Source: Chromatiales bacterium (GTDB taxonomy: Bacteria > Pseudomonadota > Gammaproteobacteria > UBA6429). From it: 64,000 bases of DNA. The notes under the pieces were generated by a model that was not told the origin of the DNA, searched no databases, and saw only the letters and a list, made by a program, of their open reading frames with translations. The stretch's first letter is position 1. Every line of letters starts with the position of its first letter. A program made the position numbers and the translations under genes. Below, piece by piece: positions 33,495 through 43,098 of the stretch. Location: NCBI GenBank assembly GCA_027076405.1, contig JALTJN010000362.1, positions 310,001-374,000 of the forward strand. Direction: 5' to 3'.

Positions 33495-36400
33495 TTATTC
33501 CTCGTTTGAATATTTCCGTTTTGAAAATGTTTCATACAAAACAGGTATGACAAACAAGGTTAGCAGAGTTGATGAAAATAATCCCCCTACAACAACCGTT
33601 GCCAGTGGCCGTTGTACTTCAGAGCCTACACCGGTTGCCAGTAGCATCGGTATTAAACCCAGCGCTGCAATAAATGCTGTCATTAATACCGGGCGTAAGC
33701 GTGAAAGTGCACCTTCAAAGATGGCATCTTTGATCGAAGTTCCACCTTCAAAGCGGTTATTAATGGCATTCACCATGACAACACCGTTGAGCACGGCAAC
33801 ACCAAACAGGGCGATAAAGCCAATTGAACCGGGTACTGAAAGATATTGGCCGGAGAAGAACAGGGCAGCAATACCACCAATTAATGCTAATGGAACATTC
33901 AGCATAATTAACATCGCTTGACCAACAGAGTTAAAGGCAAAATAAAGTAATAAAAAGATTAAGCCTAATGACAGTGGCACAACAACCATTAATTTAGCTT
34001 GTGCGCGTTGCTGATTTTCAAACTGACCACCATAAACAACAGAATAGCCCGGCGGTAAATCAATATCACTGTTGATGCGTTGACTGATTTCTGCAACCAG
34101 ACCACCCATATCACGACCTTCGACATTCACCTGAATTACAACACGACGTTGTACATCATCACGACGAATTTGTGGTGGCCCTGATTCAATCGCAACCGTG
34201 GCTATATCACCGAGTTTTATCCAGGCTCCACTTGCAGATTGAATAATCAGATTATCAATCGCTTCAACACTATTACGATATTGTTTATCGAGTCGAACAT
34301 AAATGTTGTAACGTTCATTACCGCTGATTACTTGCCCAGCTTCCTGTCCACCAATGGCATCACTGACTAAACTCATGATTTGATCCATCGGAATGCCATA
34401 ACGTGCCAGTTTGTCACGGTCTGGACGAACAACGAGTTGCGCTTCACCTTCAATTTGTTCCATGGCAACACCAACGGTACCATTTATAGACTTAACCAGC
34501 TTTTCAATTTCACTGCCTTTTGCTGCCAAGGTATCCAGATCGGGCCCAAACAGTTTAATGGCAAGCTGTGCTTTAATACCGGAAAGTAATTCATCCACCC
34601 GGGTCGCGATAGGTTGAGAAAAAGAAAACAGCAAGCCAGGCATCACAGACATTTTTTCTTCCATTAACAGCTGTATTTCTTTTCGATTACTGGCGCTGGT
34701 CCATTCATTCACTGGTTTCAAACCAACATAAATTTCTACGTTAGAAACCGGCTCTGGATCACCGCCTATTTCTGCCCGGCCGATACGACTGGTTGCATAG
34801 AGTACTTCAGGAAACTGCAGCAATACTTTTTCCATTTCATCGGCGACTTTAAGCGCAGTATCCATACTTGATGATGGCGCTAATGTCACACGAAGGTTGA
34901 TCGTACCTTCTTCGAGTTCAGGAACAAATTCAGTACCAAGAAAGGGAACAAGAATGAGAGAAGCGATAAATAAACCAATGGCTGTTTTAACAATCAGCGA
35001 TTTTTTTTGTAATGCTTGAGTTAAGCGTACACGGTATTGTTTATCTATTGGTTTTAATACCGGGCTTTCTTTTTCAACCACACCTGTTTTAAACACATAA
35101 GAAGCTAAAGCAGGGATCACCATTAAGGCAACAAATAGCGATGCAAACATGGCTAATACAATTGAAATCGCCATAGGTTGAAATAATTTACCCTCAACAC
35201 CTTCTAAGCTAAACAATGGTGCGAAAACAATACTGATAATCAACACGGCAAAGAACACAGGCCGTCCAACTTCTTTGGCCGCTTCCTGTATGCGTAGTGC
35301 CATACCGCCACTATCGTGCGCAGAATCATAAGGATGTTCATCATTTTCAGCTTGCTTTTGATGTGCTTTATGCTGGGCATCGGCATGGGTTAAATGGCTG
35401 AATATATGTTCCATCATGACAACAGAACCATCTACCATCATACCAATGGCAATCGCAAGACCACCTAATGACATTAAGTTAGCAGACACACCCCAATAAG
35501 CCATTGCCATTAATGCCAGTCCAATCGAAATTGGAATCGACAATAAAACTAACAAGGTGGCACGAATGTTCATTAAGAACACCATGAGAATAACCACGAT
35601 CAAAACAAAGGCTTCAAGCAGTGCTTTTGTTACTGTACCAACGGCTTTACCAATAAGATCAGATTGATCATAAACCGCTTCAATCACCACCCCATCCGGT
35701 AATGCCTGTTGCACTAGAGGGAGTCGCTTTTTAATGCTGTCGATAGTTTCTTTTGTGTTAGCACCCATACGTTTTAAAACGATACCGGTCATCACTTCGC
35801 CTAACGATTGTGCTTTACCATTTTCATCGCGGCGAGAAAGGGTCACAGCACCTTGACGAATTTCTGCACCAAACTCAACTTTTGCAACATCACTCACACG
35901 AACCACAATACCATCAACTTGTTTTAATGGAATGTTTCCTATATCGCGCAGGCCATCCTGGTTTGCACGTAACCAACCAACACCACGTATAACAAGTTGT
36001 TCCTGGCCTCTATCCATATACCAGCCACCTGCATTGCGGTTACCGGTTTCGATCGCTTCAGAAATATCACTAATGCTAAGGTGATAAGAAAGTAATTTCT
36101 TCGGATCAACCTGCACCTGGTATTGGCGCACTTCACCACCAAAAGAAAGAATTTCAGTCACCCCTTCAACCGGCATTAATAAAAGTTTAACCACCCAGTC
36201 ATTAAAACTACGCAGAGCCATAATGTCATATTTTTTTGGATCTTCTGAGCGCAATATATATTGGTATACCATGCTTAAGCCGGATGTATTCGGCCCCATT
36301 TCAGGTGTACCAATGCCATTGGGAACTTGTTCTTTAGCAGCCTGCAGTCGTTCAAAAACAAGTTGCCGGGCAAAGTAAATATCGGTGCCTTCTTTGAACA

Positions 36401-36686
36401 CCACCGTTACCATAGACAAACCTGTTTTAGATATTGAACGAACTTCTTCTACATCCGGCAAGCTGTACATTACCGCTTCAACCGGATAAGTAATCAACTG
36501 TTCAACTTCTTCCGAAGCCAGACCTTCTGCAACGGTATTAATGGTTACTTGTATATTTGAAACGTCAGGAAAAGCATCCAGATTAAGTTTTGGGATGATC
36601 ATTGCTGCACCAATCATCGTTGCAATTAAAACCAAAACAATCAGTAAGCGGCTACCGACGGATATTTCTATTAATTTATTTAACAT
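33495..36686 (-). CDS. czcA: Heavy-metal RND efflux pump, CzcA/CusA type
   Basis: Inner-membrane proton-driven RND pump of 1063 residues with twelve membrane segments and two periplasmic loops. LDAFPDVSNIQVTI, ASEEVEQLITYPVE and the segment-4 motif MMVDGSVVMMEHIF place it in the heavy-metal subfamily. A His- and Asp-rich cytoplasmic loop (about 425-455, HADAQHKAHQKQ) may bind metal. Neighbours (CDF, CzcI-like) favour Zn/Co/Cd over Cu/Ag, but the substrate is not settled by sequence. It is 12 bp after czcB. Confidence 0.92.
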   Translation of the reverse strand: MLNKLIEISVGSRLLIVLVLIATMIGAAMIIPKLNLDAFPDVSNIQVTINTVAEGLASEEVEQLITYPVEAVMYSLPDVEEVRSISKTGLSMVTVVFKEGTDIYFARQLVFERLQAAKEQVPNGIGTPEMGPNTSGLSMVYQYILRSEDPKKYDIMALRSFNDWVVKLLLMPVEGVTEILSFGGEVRQYQVQVDPKKLLSYHLSISDISEAIETGNRNAGGWYMDRGQEQLVIRGVGWLRANQDGLRDIGNIPLKQVDGIVVRVSDVAKVEFGAEIRQGAVTLSRRDENGKAQSLGEVMTGIVLKRMGANTKETIDSIKKRLPLVQQALPDGVVIEAVYDQSDLIGKAVGTVTKALLEAFVLIVVILMVFLMNIRATLLVLLSIPISIGLALMAMAYWGVSANLMSLGGLAIAIGMMVDGSVVMMEHIFSHLTHADAQHKAHQKQAENDEHPYDSAHDSGGMALRIQEAAKEVGRPVFFAVLIISIVFAPLFSLEGVEGKLFQPMAISIVLAMFASLFVALMVIPALASYVFKTGVVEKESPVLKPIDKQYRVRLTQALQKKSLIVKTAIGLFIASLILVPFLGTEFVPELEEGTINLRVTLAPSSSMDTALKVADEMEKVLLQFPEVLYATSRIGRAEIGGDPEPVSNVEIYVGLKPVNEWTSASNRKEIQLLMEEKMSVMPGLLFSFSQPIATRVDELLSGIKAQLAIKLFGPDLDTLAAKGSEIEKLVKSINGTVGVAMEQIEGEAQLVVRPDRDKLARYGIPMDQIMSLVSDAIGGQEAGQVISGNERYNIYVRLDKQYRNSVEAIDNLIIQSASGAWIKLGDIATVAIESGPPQIRRDDVQRRVVIQVNVEGRDMGGLVAEISQRINSDIDLPPGYSVVYGGQFENQQRAQAKLMVVVPLSLGLIFLLLYFAFNSVGQAMLIMLNVPLALIGGIAALFFSGQYLSVPGSIGFIALFGVAVLNGVVMVNAINNRFEGGTSIKDAIFEGALSRLRPVLMTAFIAALGLIPMLLATGVGSEVQRPLATVVVGGLFSSTLLTLFVIPVLYETFSKRKYSNEE

Positions 36687-36698
36687 ATTGCCTCCGTC

Positions 36699-37877
36699 TT
36701 AATGGTTATGGATTTCGAAGCCGCCTTTAGCCAGCTCAGACTGAACAAAAAAAGCACCATCGGTGACAACGCGTGTACCCGGTTTAACACCTTCAATAAT
36801 GGCGATACCATTACTGAATTGTTTTACCTCAACTTCAACACCTTTAAATTCACCAGCTTCATCTTGTTCAACAAAAATCTGCCAGTCACCATCACTGCTG
36901 CGTAATACCGCGGCTTCAGGGAGTTGTAAGGCTTTTGTTTTATTATTGGTTGCGATTAATGTTGAAACAAACATACCAGCATGTAATTGATCATCTTTAT
37001 TATCGACTTCAAGACGCACAGCCGAGGTGCGGGTTGTTTCATCTAAGGTATGATGTAACTGAATCACTTTTGCCGATAAACGTAAGTTATCTGTCATAAT
37101 TTCAGCACTGCTACCAATTTCAATTTTTCGAGCTGTTTCTGGTGTGACACGTGCTTCCACCCACATGGTTGATTCATCTGCGATCAACATAAGTTCATAA
37201 CCGGCTTCAATGTACTGACCGACAATAAATTTATCATGCAAGATTCGGCCACCTTGTTTAGCAACAAGGTTGAATGAACCATCTGCACTGCGTTTTTGTG
37301 CCAGCAGTGCATTGATTTCTTTTTTATTCATACCATAGGCTTTTGCACTGGCGTAAGATTTTTCATACTCAATTTTTGCAGTAAGAAAACGGCGTGCAGA
37401 AACAACTTTGCGACCGAGTTTTTTAACACGTTTCCATTCTTTGTCTGCTAACAGGAGCTTGCCTTGAGCTTCAGCCATATCAACACTCGACAAAGTCACC
37501 AATGGTTGTCCCTCAACGACTTCGTCACCTAACTTAGCATGGCGTTTTATAACCTGAGCATTGATACGTGGTGAAACTTTAATGGTGCGGTAGGCATTTA
37601 ATTTAACTTCGCCCGGCGCACGTATAGTGACTGCGGCATCGCTAAGTTGTAATACTTTAACAACAATATTTGCCGCTTTTATTTGCTCTGGTTTTAAATG
37701 AATAACACCTGCTTCTTCATCGTGCTCACCTTCTTCGGCATGTTTATCGCCATCATTATGATTTTTATTTTCAGAATGACTTTCTGTCTTCTGTGATGCG
37801 GTTTCATTATCATCGCTACAAGCGGTTAAAGAAAATAAAGAAACGGATATTAGAGAAATTAATATTAAACGGATCAT
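36699..37877 (-). CDS. czcB: Efflux RND periplasmic adaptor lipoprotein (CzcB/CusB type)
   Basis: A 392-residue membrane fusion protein. A lipoprotein signal (SLFSLTAC, lipobox near residue 20) is followed by a His/Glu/Asp-rich segment (SHSENKNHNDGDKHAEE) that may scavenge metal, then barrel-sandwich, alpha-hairpin and beta-barrel domains (VSPRINAQVIKRHAKLGDEV, then GRILHDKFIVGQYIEAG). It links CzcA to CzcC. The frame could open at 37919, but the ATG at 37877 has AAGGA upstream and starts the lipobox signal; that start sits 1 bp after the czcC stop. Confidence 0.9.
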   Translation of the reverse strand: MIRLILISLISVSLFSLTACSDDNETASQKTESHSENKNHNDGDKHAEEGEHDEEAGVIHLKPEQIKAANIVVKVLQLSDAAVTIRAPGEVKLNAYRTIKVSPRINAQVIKRHAKLGDEVVEGQPLVTLSSVDMAEAQGKLLLADKEWKRVKKLGRKVVSARRFLTAKIEYEKSYASAKAYGMNKKEINALLAQKRSADGSFNLVAKQGGRILHDKFIVGQYIEAGYELMLIADESTMWVEARVTPETARKIEIGSSAEIMTDNLRLSAKVIQLHHTLDETTRTSAVRLEVDNKDDQLHAGMFVSTLIATNNKTKALQLPEAAVLRSSDGDWQIFVEQDEAGEFKGVEVEVKQFSNGIAIIEGVKPGTRVVTDGAFFVQSELAKGGFEIHNH

Positions 37878-37878
37878 T

Positions 37879-39165
37879 TTATTGATTCCTTGTAGAGTTA
37901 AGTTGTAGCCATGATTCAATTTGAGCAGTAGAGTTCAGCCAGGTTAACCAGCTCGACCACAGGGTCGTTTGTAGTTCAATGCCCGCTGATTGCGTATCCA
38001 GATTTTGTTTAATCTGTACCAGGTAATCAGTCGTACTAAGATCACCTGAACGCCAAAGTTGTTTAAGTAACTTTAGCTGGCGTTGAATACTGATTTGGCC
38101 ACCTGTTTTCCACTGTTGCCATGCTTGCTGCGTTAACTGGTACTGACGTGTTTGGGTAATGATATCTTTACGAATATTACGCCATGCTTGTTGTGATAGT
38201 TGTTCAGCTCTTAAATAGTTTTTTCGTGCCATTTCTACTTCAGCACCGTAGCTATTTCGGATATTAAGAGGAATAGTTAATGTTATACCCACTAATTTTT
38301 CTTTATCTTCTTTGCCACCTCGAATAGCGATAGTCGGGTCAGCACTTGCTTCACCTTCTCGTAACATAATAGTTTTCTTGCTCGCAGCAACATTGGCACG
38401 AACAATTTGCATTTGCGGCAAACTCATTACAAATTGATCTACTTCAGAAGGTAAAGATATTTTCTGAAAATTAATTGCGGTCTCAGGTAAGCCTTTTTTT
38501 GTTGAAGTATTTTGATGGTATAAAGCATTAAAGGCTTGTTCGGCTCCAACTTGCTCGGTGAGTATTCTGGCATTATTGAAAATTGATTCACTGTATGCCA
38601 GTTGCGCAAGATCCAACTCGACCTGACTTAAATCACCCGCAGCATGTTTTTGCTTTGCCACATCAGCAAAGTTTTTCATTAATGCTAAGCGTTGTTGCGA
38701 TAACTCTGCAAGATGAGTTTTATTTTTGTAGTCGGCTAAAACCATTAGCAAATCTCTGAGAAGTTGTTGCTTTTCCTGTTTCAGAACGGCTTGCGCGGCA
38801 TTGAGTTTGTATCGGGCAATTTGAGTTTTCGCACCTTGTTGATCTCCCCAGTCAATGGTCTGACTTAAAGAAATAGATGAAGTGGTGACAGCCGTTTTTT
38901 CACTATCAAGCTCCAGCTCAGGATTGTAAATAGCCTTATCTGCTGCTTCATACTCTGATTTGGCAGCATCATATTCTGCTTCGGCCGCAACGAGTCGGGG
39001 GTGAGTGGAAAAAGCCTGCTGGATAAACTGCTGTAATGCATTCGGAGCGGCTTGAATATTGAGTTTCGCCACATCTTTGGCATAACTGTTTGGCAGCCAG
39101 GCAAAGGTGAAAATAAATAATGCAGTCGTCAGACGGCACTTAGAGATGTTTCTAATTAATAACAT
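37879..39165 (-). CDS. czcC: TolC-like outer-membrane efflux protein (CzcC type)
   Basis: A 428-residue outer-membrane channel protein with a signal peptide (about 1-29) and the long heptad-rich helices of the OEP family, in two repeats (for example FSTHPRLVAAEAEYDAAKSE in the first and the SYGAEVEMARKNYLRAEQ start of the second). It completes the tripartite pump with CzcB and CzcA. Its 3' end meets the czcB start with a 1-bp gap, so translation is coupled. Confidence 0.9.
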   Translation of the reverse strand: MLLIRNISKCRLTTALFIFTFAWLPNSYAKDVAKLNIQAAPNALQQFIQQAFSTHPRLVAAEAEYDAAKSEYEAADKAIYNPELELDSEKTAVTTSSISLSQTIDWGDQQGAKTQIARYKLNAAQAVLKQEKQQLLRDLLMVLADYKNKTHLAELSQQRLALMKNFADVAKQKHAAGDLSQVELDLAQLAYSESIFNNARILTEQVGAEQAFNALYHQNTSTKKGLPETAINFQKISLPSEVDQFVMSLPQMQIVRANVAASKKTIMLREGEASADPTIAIRGGKEDKEKLVGITLTIPLNIRNSYGAEVEMARKNYLRAEQLSQQAWRNIRKDIITQTRQYQLTQQAWQQWKTGGQISIQRQLKLLKQLWRSGDLSTTDYLVQIKQNLDTQSAGIELQTTLWSSWLTWLNSTAQIESWLQLNSTRNQ

Positions 39166-39252
39166 AGTTGTTAAACCTTAAATAAAAGTAGTGTTTTGTT
39201 TGCAAAATCCAGAGGGATCAATGCTAAACAGGTATAAATTACTTAATAAAGT

Positions 39253-39546
39253 TTATGCGGTTGGGGGAGGAACAGGAGGTTGGTAACTGATTGATAATAC
39301 GGTGTTTTTTACTGAGATTACATTACTGTTTGGTGCAACAAAAGTATCGAAGGTGTTGTTTGAGAGCAAGCCAACAATATGCGCACTTGTATGGCCACAA
39401 TGATCATAGTCACCTATTACATCGTTTTGATCGCTTGATTGAGAATAGACCTGTTCTTCTAATTGATTTACCTCAATATCATGAAATGCCCACGCTGATT
39501 GTGTGAACAATATGCTGAGAATCAGGTATGTGTACAGGTGTTTCAT
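39253..39546 (-). CDS. Small exported protein, CzcI-like
   Basis: A 97-residue protein with a signal peptide (about 1-20, SAWA) and a short mature part containing DYDHCGHTSAHIVGLLS, a Cys/His cluster able to bind metal, ending with a proline-rich tail. Position ahead of czcCBA and the motif resemble CzcI-type accessory proteins. A start at 39582 is possible but the ATG at 39546 begins the signal peptide. It is divergent from arsR, and the dyad at 39617-39646 lies between them. Confidence 0.6.
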   Translation of the reverse strand: MKHLYTYLILSILFTQSAWAFHDIEVNQLEEQVYSQSSDQNDVIGDYDHCGHTSAHIVGLLSNNTFDTFVAPNSNVISVKNTVLSISYQPPVPPPTA

Positions 39547-39616
39547 GGCATACATGGTAGCCGAAGCACCCACTTTAAGCAAAAAATTACAGTGAAATTG
39601 GCATAAAATGGTGGAG

Positions 39617-39646
39617 TTTCATATATGGTTGATCATATATATGAAA
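39617..39646. promoter_or_regulatory. ArsR-type operator dyad
   Basis: TTTCATATAT (39617-39626) and ATATATGAAA (39637-39646) are perfect 10-bp inverted arms with a 10-base centre. ArsR operators are AT-rich dyads of this kind. It ends 18 bp before the arsR start and lies about 70 bp upstream of the divergent CzcI-like gene, so it could govern both directions. Confidence 0.75.
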
Positions 39647-39663
39647 TATCGTATATTTTGCCC

Positions 39664-40017
39664 ATGAAACTTGATACTAATACCTTTTTTAACGCCCTTG
39701 CCAATGACATACGTCTTCGTTGTTTGATGTTAATGCAGTTGGAGGGTGAACTGTGTGTGTGTGAGTTAATCCATGCGCTTAATCTTTCACAACCAATGAT
39801 TTCACGGCATTTAGCCTTATTACGGGACAGTGGTTTAGTGACCGATCGGCGTACAGGAAAATGGGTTTATTACTCGATTAATGCTGATCTGGCGGAATGG
39901 GCTAAAAGTGTACTGCAGACAATGGCGCAGGCAAATTACGAACAAACGCCTTATTCAGATGATCTTCATGCCTTGCATGAGATGCCTAATCGCCCGGGAG
40001 CAGCCTGCTGCGCTTAA
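39664..40017 (+). CDS. arsR: Arsenic-responsive repressor ArsR
   Basis: A 117-residue ArsR winged-helix repressor. ELCVCEL (C31, C33) on the recognition side matches the As(III)-binding CVC of classical ArsR, SQPMISRHLALLRDSGLV is the DNA-reading helix, and a C-terminal ACCA adds possible ligands. A longer frame from 39625 starts inside the operator; the ATG at 39664 is the better start. It is followed after 47 bp by the GAPDH-arsJ pair and should repress it. Confidence 0.92.
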   Translation: MKLDTNTFFNALANDIRLRCLMLMQLEGELCVCELIHALNLSQPMISRHLALLRDSGLVTDRRTGKWVYYSINADLAEWAKSVLQTMAQANYEQTPYSDDLHALHEMPNRPGAACCA

Positions 40018-40064
40018 TTTCATTTTCAATTTAATCTTATTTTTTAATTTTTAAGGAGTTAATT

Positions 40065-41066
40065 ATGCCAGTACGTGTCGGCATTAATGGTTTCGGCCGC
40101 ATGGGTCGTCTTGGTTTTAGAGCTGGGTGGGATAAAGAAGAATTTGCCCTTGTTCAGGTCAACGAGATTGCAACGGATGCAGTGGGTTCTGCCCATTTAC
40201 TCAAATTCGATTCTGTTCATGGCGTCTGGAATAAAGAAACATCAGCAGATGAAAGCTCAATAAATGTTGATGGTAAGTCAATTGCCTATTCATCGAATAA
40301 AGAAATCGCCGATACAGATTGGTCAGGCTGCGATATTGTGATTGAAGCAACCGGCAAGCATCATAAAAAGCCAGAGAGCTTAAATCATTATTTTAAACAA
40401 GGTGTTAAAAAAGTTATTGTTGCTGCACCGACTGAAGGCGCGCTAAATATTGTTTATGGTATTAACGATGATCAATATGAAGCGGATAAACATCATTTAG
40501 TCACCGCCGCTTCATGCACCACAAATTGTTTAGCACCTGTTGTAAAAGTAATGAATGAAAGCCTAGGTATTAAACACGGCTGCATGACCACCATTCATGA
40601 CATTACTAATACCCAAACTATTGTTGATAAAGGCCATAAAGATTTACGTCGTGCGCGTGCCTGTGGTCAGTCTTTAATTCCTACGTCAACGGGTTCAGCC
40701 AAAGCGATTACAAAAATTTTCCCGGAACTTGAAGGCAAGTTAAATGGCCATGCGGTACGCGTACCTTTATTAAACGCATCATTAACCGACTTTGTATTTG
40801 AATCTGAAAGACCAACAACAATCGAAGAAGTTAATGAATTATTTAAGCACGCTTCTGAAGGCTATCTAAAAGGCATTTTAGGCTATGAAGAACGTCCGTT
40901 AGTTTCTGTTGATTATGTTAACGACCCGCGTTCATCTATTATCGATGCGTTATCGACCATGGTGATCAATGGCACGCAGGTAAAAATATATGCCTGGTAT
41001 GACAATGAATGGGGTTACGTGAATCGTATGATGGATATCGCTGCCAAGGTTGCCGGGAGTCTTTAA
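40065..41066 (+). CDS. ArsJ-associated glyceraldehyde-3-phosphate dehydrogenase
   Basis: A 333-residue GAPDH-fold enzyme with an N-terminal Rossmann motif ([10 protein letters not shown]), the catalytic ASCTTNC (Cys151) and the C-terminal [12 protein letters not shown]. Placed between arsR and arsJ, it matches the arsenic-dedicated GAPDH that uses arsenate to make unstable 1-arseno-3-phosphoglycerate, which ArsJ exports. The GAPDH stop lies 2 bp before the arsJ start. A housekeeping glycolytic role cannot be excluded by sequence alone. Confidence 0.92.
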   Translation: MPVRVGINGFGRMGRLGFRAGWDKEEFALVQVNEIATDAVGSAHLLKFDSVHGVWNKETSADESSINVDGKSIAYSSNKEIADTDWSGCDIVIEATGKHHKKPESLNHYFKQGVKKVIVAAPTEGALNIVYGINDDQYEADKHHLVTAASCTTNCLAPVVKVMNESLGIKHGCMTTIHDITNTQTIVDKGHKDLRRARACGQSLIPTSTGSAKAITKIFPELEGKLNGHAVRVPLLNASLTDFVFESERPTTIEEVNELFKHASEGYLKGILGYEERPLVSVDYVNDPRSSIIDALSTMVINGTQVKIYAWYDNEWGYVNRMMDIAAKVAGSL

Positions 41067-41068
41067 AG

Positions 41069-42277
41069 ATGGAGCGGGGGCTGCGTAACTATTTAACTGT
41101 TACCGCTGGTTACTGGGCCTTTACCATTACCGATGGTGCGATACGCATGTTGGTGGTGTTGTATTTTCACCTGCTAGGTTACTCACCACTAGAAGTTGCC
41201 ATGCTGTTTTTGTTTTATGAGTTTTTTGGCATTGTGACTAACTTAGTGGGTGGCTGGTTAGGTGCACGCATTGGTTTAAATCTTACCATGCACATTGGCA
41301 TGGCTATGCAGGTTATTGCTTTAGTCTTGTTAATGGTACCGGAGTCATGGTTGTCGGTGGTTTATGTTATGGCGGCACAGGCAATATCTGGCATAGCAAA
41401 AGATTTAAATAAAATGTCGGCCAAGGCCAGTGTAAAAACATTATTGCCAGAGCAGGAAAGTGAAACAACATTGTTTAAGTGGATTGCGATTCTTACCGGT
41501 TCAAAAAACGCATTAAAAGGTTTAGGTTTTTTTATTGGTGCGTTGTTATTGCAATTACTTGAGTTTAGAGGTGCGCTCGCGGTTTTATCGGCTGGTTTGT
41601 TACTTGTTCTTATTATCACCGTCACTTTATTACCAACAGGATTAGGTAAGTCTAAAAGCAAAGCAAAATTCACTCAGGTTTTTTCTAAAACAGCGACCAT
41701 AAACTGGTTATCTGCGGCGCGCTTCTTTTTATTTGCTTCGCGTGATGTCTGGTTTGTGGTGGCTTTACCGCTTTATCTTTATGAGATCTTTAACTGGACA
41801 TTTACCGAGGTGGGTAGCTTTCTTGCCTTATGGGTTATTGGTTACGGTATTGTACAAGCAAGTGTGCCTGCGCTTCTGCGTAAAAGTCATCATGGTAAAG
41901 GGCCGGATGGCGTAACCGCAAAGTCATGGGGATTCATTCTTGCTTTTATTCCCGCTTTAATCGCAGCCGCATTTTATTTTAATTATTATCCTAAAGTGAT
42001 ATTGATAGCGGGTCTGATTATTTTCGGTATTGTCTTTGCGATAAATTCAGCCGTGCATTCTTATTTGATTGTTGCCTGGTCAGATAAAGATAAAGTTGCT
42101 ATGAACGTAGGCTTTTATTATATGGCCAACGCCGGTGGTCGGTTAATGGGAACAGTATTGTCTGGTCTGGTTTATCAAACACAAGGGTTAATGGGCTGTT
42201 TAATCTGGTCGAGTCTGTTTGTTTTTATTGCCGGATTTTTATCGCTACCTTTGTCTAAGAAAAATACCGCAAGATAA
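41069..42277 (+). CDS. arsJ: Organoarsenical efflux MFS transporter ArsJ
   Basis: A 402-residue major-facilitator protein of about twelve membrane segments. The N-terminus RNYLTVTAGYWAFTITDGAI and the LYFHLLGYSPLEVAMLFLFY segment are characteristic of ArsJ. It exports 1-arseno-3-phosphoglycerate, completing arsenate resistance with the GAPDH. The longest frame starts at 41009 inside the GAPDH gene; the ATG at 41069 immediately after the GAPDH stop is used, implying translational coupling. Confidence 0.93.
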   Translation: MERGLRNYLTVTAGYWAFTITDGAIRMLVVLYFHLLGYSPLEVAMLFLFYEFFGIVTNLVGGWLGARIGLNLTMHIGMAMQVIALVLLMVPESWLSVVYVMAAQAISGIAKDLNKMSAKASVKTLLPEQESETTLFKWIAILTGSKNALKGLGFFIGALLLQLLEFRGALAVLSAGLLLVLIITVTLLPTGLGKSKSKAKFTQVFSKTATINWLSAARFFLFASRDVWFVVALPLYLYEIFNWTFTEVGSFLALWVIGYGIVQASVPALLRKSHHGKGPDGVTAKSWGFILAFIPALIAAAFYFNYYPKVILIAGLIIFGIVFAINSAVHSYLIVAWSDKDKVAMNVGFYYMANAGGRLMGTVLSGLVYQTQGLMGCLIWSSLFVFIAGFLSLPLSKKNTAR

Positions 42278-42349
42278 TGCTTTAGTCATAATAGCTAAAG
42301 TATAAATTTTAGTTTTATCAATAGATTTTTATTATATGGAGAAGTTAAG

Positions 42350-42946
42350 ATGCGCAAATTACTTCCAGATTATTTCCCTGAACAGATTGAAAGCAAGTTA
42401 GATATAATAAATCTTAAAAAAAATGATTGTTTATTTCACGTAGATGATTCAGTCGAGTCATTATTTTATATTCTAAAAGGTGGGGTTAAGGCTGTTCGAT
42501 ATCATTTTGATGGTACTGAATCTATTATGCTTAGCGCCGGGCAGAAAGAATTTTTTGCTGAATCTGGTATTGCGACACAGAAGTATGTCTGTGATGCTGT
42601 TGCCTCACAAGATAGCGAAATTGTAAAAATACCTATCGATGAGATTAGAGAACTATTAGCTTCAGATAATAATTTCACATTAGCTTTTACTATGAGCTTG
42701 GCTAAAATGCTTCGCAAACAGTGCTCTAAATATGAGCGTTTACGTTTGAATAAAGCGAAAGATCGTGTTTATCACTATTTAACGTGTGAATCTGATGAAA
42801 ATAAGCGAGTAAATATTTCTTCGACTATAGGTGATTGGGCTGGTGAAATGGGGCTGGAGCCGGAAACACTTTATCGCACATTAAAAGAACTCGAGAGTGA
42901 TAATGTCATTACTCGAAACAAGAAAAACATATCGTTAAATTTATGA
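42350..42946 (+). CDS. Crp/Fnr-family transcriptional regulator
   Basis: A 198-residue regulator with an N-terminal cyclic-nucleotide-binding-like barrel (about 10-120) and a C-terminal winged helix (GDWAGEMGLEPETLYRTLKELE). The N-terminal Cys cluster of FNR is absent and the cAMP-binding residues are not conserved, so the signal is unknown. It has its own leader of about 70 bp after arsJ. The porin follows in the same direction and may be a target. Confidence 0.88.
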   Translation: MRKLLPDYFPEQIESKLDIINLKKNDCLFHVDDSVESLFYILKGGVKAVRYHFDGTESIMLSAGQKEFFAESGIATQKYVCDAVASQDSEIVKIPIDEIRELLASDNNFTLAFTMSLAKMLRKQCSKYERLRLNKAKDRVYHYLTCESDENKRVNISSTIGDWAGEMGLEPETLYRTLKELESDNVITRNKKNISLNL

Positions 42947-43032
42947 CGATATAAAAAGGTATCGATATAAATAAAATAGTTTCAAAACCTAATTACGATC
43001 ATATTTTATATACAAAGAACGTTAAATAATCG

Positions 43033-43089
43033 CTGTGTTAAATAAATAGGATAACCACCAATTAATTTTGGTTATCGATTGCAACACAG
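43033..43089 (+). promoter_or_regulatory. Nested inverted repeats before the porin start
   Basis: CTGTGTT (43033-43039) pairs with AACACAG (43083-43089), and inside it ATAACCA (43051-43057) pairs with TGGTTAT (43069-43075). The ribosome site AGAGGTG begins at the end of the outer arm, 10 bases before the ATG. Either a DNA operator for the upstream Crp/Fnr protein or an mRNA structure controlling porin translation. Confidence 0.45.
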
Positions 43090-43098
43090 AGGTGAAAA

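Noticed and set aside
33495..36686. Cu/Ag-specific CusA
   Set aside because: The CDF exporter and CzcI-like neighbour fit Zn/Co/Cd better, and the sequence alone does not show methionine relay residues clearly; the call is left at CzcA/CusA type.
43030..43098. Pho box before the porin
   Set aside because: No paired TGTCA repeats were found upstream, so an OprO/OprP-like phosphate porin is not supported.
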